From NCBI GenBank assembly GCA_030632035.1, contig DAOVJZ010000066.1:1-7670 (forward strand): a stretch of DNA of 7,670 nucleotides. Direction: 5' to 3'. Under the pieces are notes generated by a model, which was not told where the DNA came from, searched no databases, and worked only from the letters and a program-made list of their open reading frames with translations. Source of the DNA: Granulosicoccaceae bacterium. GTDB taxonomy: Bacteria; Pseudomonadota; Gammaproteobacteria; DAOVJZ01. A program made the translations under genes and the position numbers. Positions 5,020 through 7,670 of the stretch are shown one piece after another. The stretch's first letter is position 1. Each line of letters opens with the position of its first letter.

Positions 5020-7670
5020 ATGCCAAAAAGAACAGACATAAATAGCGTTTTAATCATCGGTGCAGGGCCAATTGTAATTGGTCAGGCATGCGAGTTTGAT
5101 TATTCCGGTGCACAGGCTTGTAAAGCACTGCGCGAGGAAGGGTGTCGCGTTATTCTGGTGAATTCGAATCCAGCGACCATTATGACTGATCCGGATATGG
5201 CAGATGCTATTTATATCGAGCCAATCAACTGGAGTACGGTTGAAAAAATTATTGAGAAAGAAAAGCCAGATGTGTTGCTGCCAACGATGGGTGGGCAAAC
5301 GGCGCTGAATTGCGCACTCGATTTGGCACGTGAAGGTGTATTGGAAAAACACGGTGTTGAAATGATTGGTGCGACCCGTGATGCAATTGATAAAGCCGAG
5401 GATCGTGAACGTTTTCGTAAGGCGATGAACAGGATTGGTCTTGATACACCACGTTCTGCGGTTGCACACAGCATGGAAGAAGCATTGCAGGTACAAGTCC
5501 AGGTAGGTTATCCAACCATTATTCGTCCTTCTTTCACTATGGGTGGAAGTGGTGGTGGTATTGCCTATAACAAGGAAGAGTTTGTCGAGATTTGCGAACG
5601 TGGTCTGGATTTATCTCCCACCACTGAATTATTGATTGAAGAATCAGTGCTTGGCTGGAAAGAATATGAAATGGAAGTGGTGCGTGATCATAAAGATAAC
5701 TGCATCATTATTTGCTCGATTGAAAACCTTGATCCAATGGGTGTGCATACCGGTGATTCGATTACCGTTGCACCGGCACAAACGTTGACAGATAAAGAAT
5801 ATCAGATCATGCGTAATGCATCACTTGCGGTATTGCGCGAGATCGGTGTGGATACCGGTGGTTCCAACGTACAGTTTGCGATTAACCCTGAAAATGGACG
5901 CATGATCATTATAGAAATGAATCCACGTGTATCACGTTCATCGGCACTGGCATCGAAGGCAACTGGTTTCCCGATTGCAAAAGTGGCAGCCAAACTGGCC
6001 ATAGGTTACACACTGGATGAATTGAAAAATGAAATTACCGGTGGTGCAACGCCGGCTTCATTTGAACCAGCAATTGATTATGTCGTTACCAAGGTACCGC
6101 GTTTTACTTTTGAAAAATTCCCTCAAGCGGCACCACTTCTGACAACACAAATGAAATCTGTGGGTGAAGTCATGGCCATTGGTCGTACTTTCCAGGAATC
6201 CTTGCAAAAGGCATTGCGTGGTCTTGAAACCGGCATGTGTGGTCTGGATGAAATGATTGATGTGAATGCCGAGGGCTCGGAAGATATTTTGCGCAAGGAA
6301 TTAAAGTTGCCTGGTCCGGATCGTCTCTGGTATGTGGCTGATGCTTTCCGCGCCGGTGCAACTCTGGAAGAGATATTTGAATTATCAGCGATTGATCCCT
6401 GGTTCCTGATTCAGATTGAAGACATTGTTAAAATTGAAAATGAATTAAAGAAAAAGAAACTTGCAAAAATTGATGCGCATGAAATGCGTCAACTGAAACG
6501 CAAGGGTTTTGCAGATGCACGTATTGCCATGATGTTATCTGTTTCAGAAAAAGAAGTGCGTGATCATCGTTATAGTTTGAAAATTCATCCGGTTTACAAG
6601 CGTGTGGATTCCTGTGCCGCTGAATTCGCTGCCACCACGGCCTATATGTATTCCACTTATGAAGAAGAGTGTGAATCCAGCCCAACTGAAAATAAAAAGA
6701 TCATGGTGCTGGGTGGCGGTCCAAATCGTATTGGCCAGGGCATCGAATTTGATTATTGCTGTGTACATGCCGCGTTTGCTATGCGTGAAGACGGCTATGA
6801 AACCATTATGGTGAATTGTAATCCGGAAACTGTTTCTACTGATTACGACACCTCTGATCGATTGTATTTTGAACCGCTGACACTGGAAGATGTACTGGAA
6901 ATTGTGCGTCTGGAAAATCCGTATGGATTGATCGTGCAATACGGTGGACAAACGCCGTTAAAACTGGCTCAAGATTTAGAGGCAGCAGGCGCACCGATCA
7001 TGGGTACCTCACCGGATTCAATTGATTTGGCTGAAGATCGCGAACGCTTCCAGCAAATGATCGAAAAGCTGGGATTATTGCAGCCACCGAACCGTACTGC
7101 CCGCAGTGCGGAAGAAGCGGTTAGGCTGGCAGAAGAAATTGGTTACCCATTAGTGGTACGTCCTTCTTATGTGTTGGGTGGTCGTGCCATGGAAATCGTT
7201 TACAACAAAGATGACTTGTCACGTTACATGCGTGAAGCAGTTAGTGTTTCCAATGATTCTCCTGTATTGCTGGATCGTTTCCTCAATGATGCAATCGAAG
7301 TCGATGTAGATGCGATTTGTGATGGTAAAGATGTGTTGATTGGCGGCATCATGGAACACATTGAACAAGCCGGTGTACATTCCGGTGACTCTGCATGTTC
7401 ATTGCCTCCATTTTCATTGAGTAAAAAAATTCAGGACGAACTGCGTAAACAAGCCAAGAGTCTGGCAATAGCATTGAATGTAGTTGGTTTGATGAATATG
7501 CAGTTTGCGATTCAAGGGAAAAAGGTTTTTATCCTTGAAGTTAATCCACGTGCATCACGTACTGTGCCTTATGTCTCCAAAGCAACGGGTCGTCCGCTTG
7601 CCAAGATTGCCGCACGTTGTATGGTGGGAACATCATTGGAAAAACAAAACTGTCGTCGCGAAATAATCCC
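5020..7670 (+). CDS. carB: Carbamoyl phosphate synthetase large subunit, 5' part, end outside the window
   Basis: ATP-dependent synthetase subunit that makes carbamoyl phosphate from bicarbonate, two ATP and ammonia supplied by CarA. Read through by eye, the frame is unbroken for 883 codons plus two bases, against about 1073 in E. coli. The N-terminal carboxyphosphate half is complete: GAGPIVIGQACEFDYSGAQA, PTMGGQTALN, PSFTMGGSGGGIAYN, the metal-binding EMNPRVSRSSALASKATG. The oligomerisation region follows, with RQLKRKGFADARI. Most of the carbamoyl phosphate half is present: GGGPNRIGQGIEFDYCC, QYGGQTPLKLA, RPSYVLGGRAMEIVY, VHSGDSACSLP, EVNPRASRTVP. The C-terminal allosteric domain (UMP/IMP and ornithine in E. 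coli) lies beyond the edge. The ATG gives MPKRTDI, as in E. coli. No clear Shine-Dalgarno sequence is present; the nine bases before ATG are A/T only, and the palindrome arm comes directly before them. Confidence 0.98.
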   Translation, partial: MPKRTDINSVLIIGAGPIVIGQACEFDYSGAQACKALREEGCRVILVNSNPATIMTDPDMADAIYIEPINWSTVEKIIEKEKPDVLLPTMGGQTALNCALDLAREGVLEKHGVEMIGATRDAIDKAEDRERFRKAMNRIGLDTPRSAVAHSMEEALQVQVQVGYPTIIRPSFTMGGSGGGIAYNKEEFVEICERGLDLSPTTELLIEESVLGWKEYEMEVVRDHKDNCIIICSIENLDPMGVHTGDSITVAPAQTLTDKEYQIMRNASLAVLREIGVDTGGSNVQFAINPENGRMIIIEMNPRVSRSSALASKATGFPIAKVAAKLAIGYTLDELKNEITGGATPASFEPAIDYVVTKVPRFTFEKFPQAAPLLTTQMKSVGEVMAIGRTFQESLQKALRGLETGMCGLDEMIDVNAEGSEDILRKELKLPGPDRLWYVADAFRAGATLEEIFELSAIDPWFLIQIEDIVKIENELKKKKLAKIDAHEMRQLKRKGFADARIAMMLSVSEKEVRDHRYSLKIHPVYKRVDSCAAEFAATTAYMYSTYEEECESSPTENKKIMVLGGGPNRIGQGIEFDYCCVHAAFAMREDGYETIMVNCNPETVSTDYDTSDRLYFEPLTLEDVLEIVRLENPYGLIVQYGGQTPLKLAQDLEAAGAPIMGTSPDSIDLAEDRERFQQMIEKLGLLQPPNRTARSAEEAVRLAEEIGYPLVVRPSYVLGGRAMEIVYNKDDLSRYMREAVSVSNDSPVLLDRFLNDAIEVDVDAICDGKDVLIGGIMEHIEQAGVHSGDSACSLPPFSLSKKIQDELRKQAKSLAIALNVVGLMNMQFAIQGKKVFILEVNPRASRTVPYVSKATGRPLAKIAARCMVGTSLEKQNCRREII

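Noticed and set aside
5050..5515. Minus-strand open frames of up to 148 codons opposite the 5' part of carB
   Set aside because: They lie wholly inside the conserved carB frame, overlap each other in different frames, and show no recognisable motif or ribosome site; they are shadows.

Overview
The window is a stretch of a gammaproteobacterial chromosome in the classic order dnaK-dnaJ-dapB-carA-carB, all on the + strand. The proteins align almost without gaps, from memory, with their Escherichia coli and Pseudomonas counterparts. Base composition is moderate, somewhat AT-rich between genes. I cannot name a genus from the sequence. No mobile-element gene, tRNA, rRNA or CRISPR array is visible, and no new multi-gene system was found. 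What is unusual lies between the genes.

Layout. Bases 1-1243 encode the last 413 residues of the chaperone DnaK. A 111-base gap with a terminator-like hairpin (1291-1324) separates it from dnaJ (1355-2518), the J-domain co-chaperone. A 304-base gap (2519-2822) follows. It holds a roughly 150-base block of interleaved inverted repeats and then an AT-rich promoter region for dapB (2823-3626), the second enzyme of the diaminopimelate/lysine branch. A 161-base leader with a rho-independent-type hairpin precedes carA (3788-4918), which begins at TTG behind a GGAGGA ribosome binding site. CarA and CarB are the glutaminase and synthetase subunits of carbamoyl phosphate synthetase. A 95-base palindrome built on CACAGAG units fills the carA-carB gap, and carB (from 5020) runs off the right edge after 883 codons.

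How the genes work together. DnaK and DnaJ form one chaperone cycle; GrpE, usually encoded upstream, is outside the window. CarA and CarB form one heterodimeric enzyme that supplies carbamoyl phosphate to pyrimidine and arginine synthesis. dapB is metabolically separate, but it sits beside dnaJ and carA in many gammaproteobacteria.

Main points for a second look: (1) the interleaved repeats after dnaJ, whose two long pairings appear mutually exclusive; (2) the carA leader, with a terminator-like hairpin just upstream of the start and three TTTTTTG tracts, which suggests pyrimidine-sensitive attenuation; (3) the CACAGAG palindrome in the carAB operon, one arm of which contains the carA stop codon; (4) an 8+8 base dyad over the dapB promoter; (5) a Thr-to-Ile change in a conserved DnaK nucleotide-binding motif.
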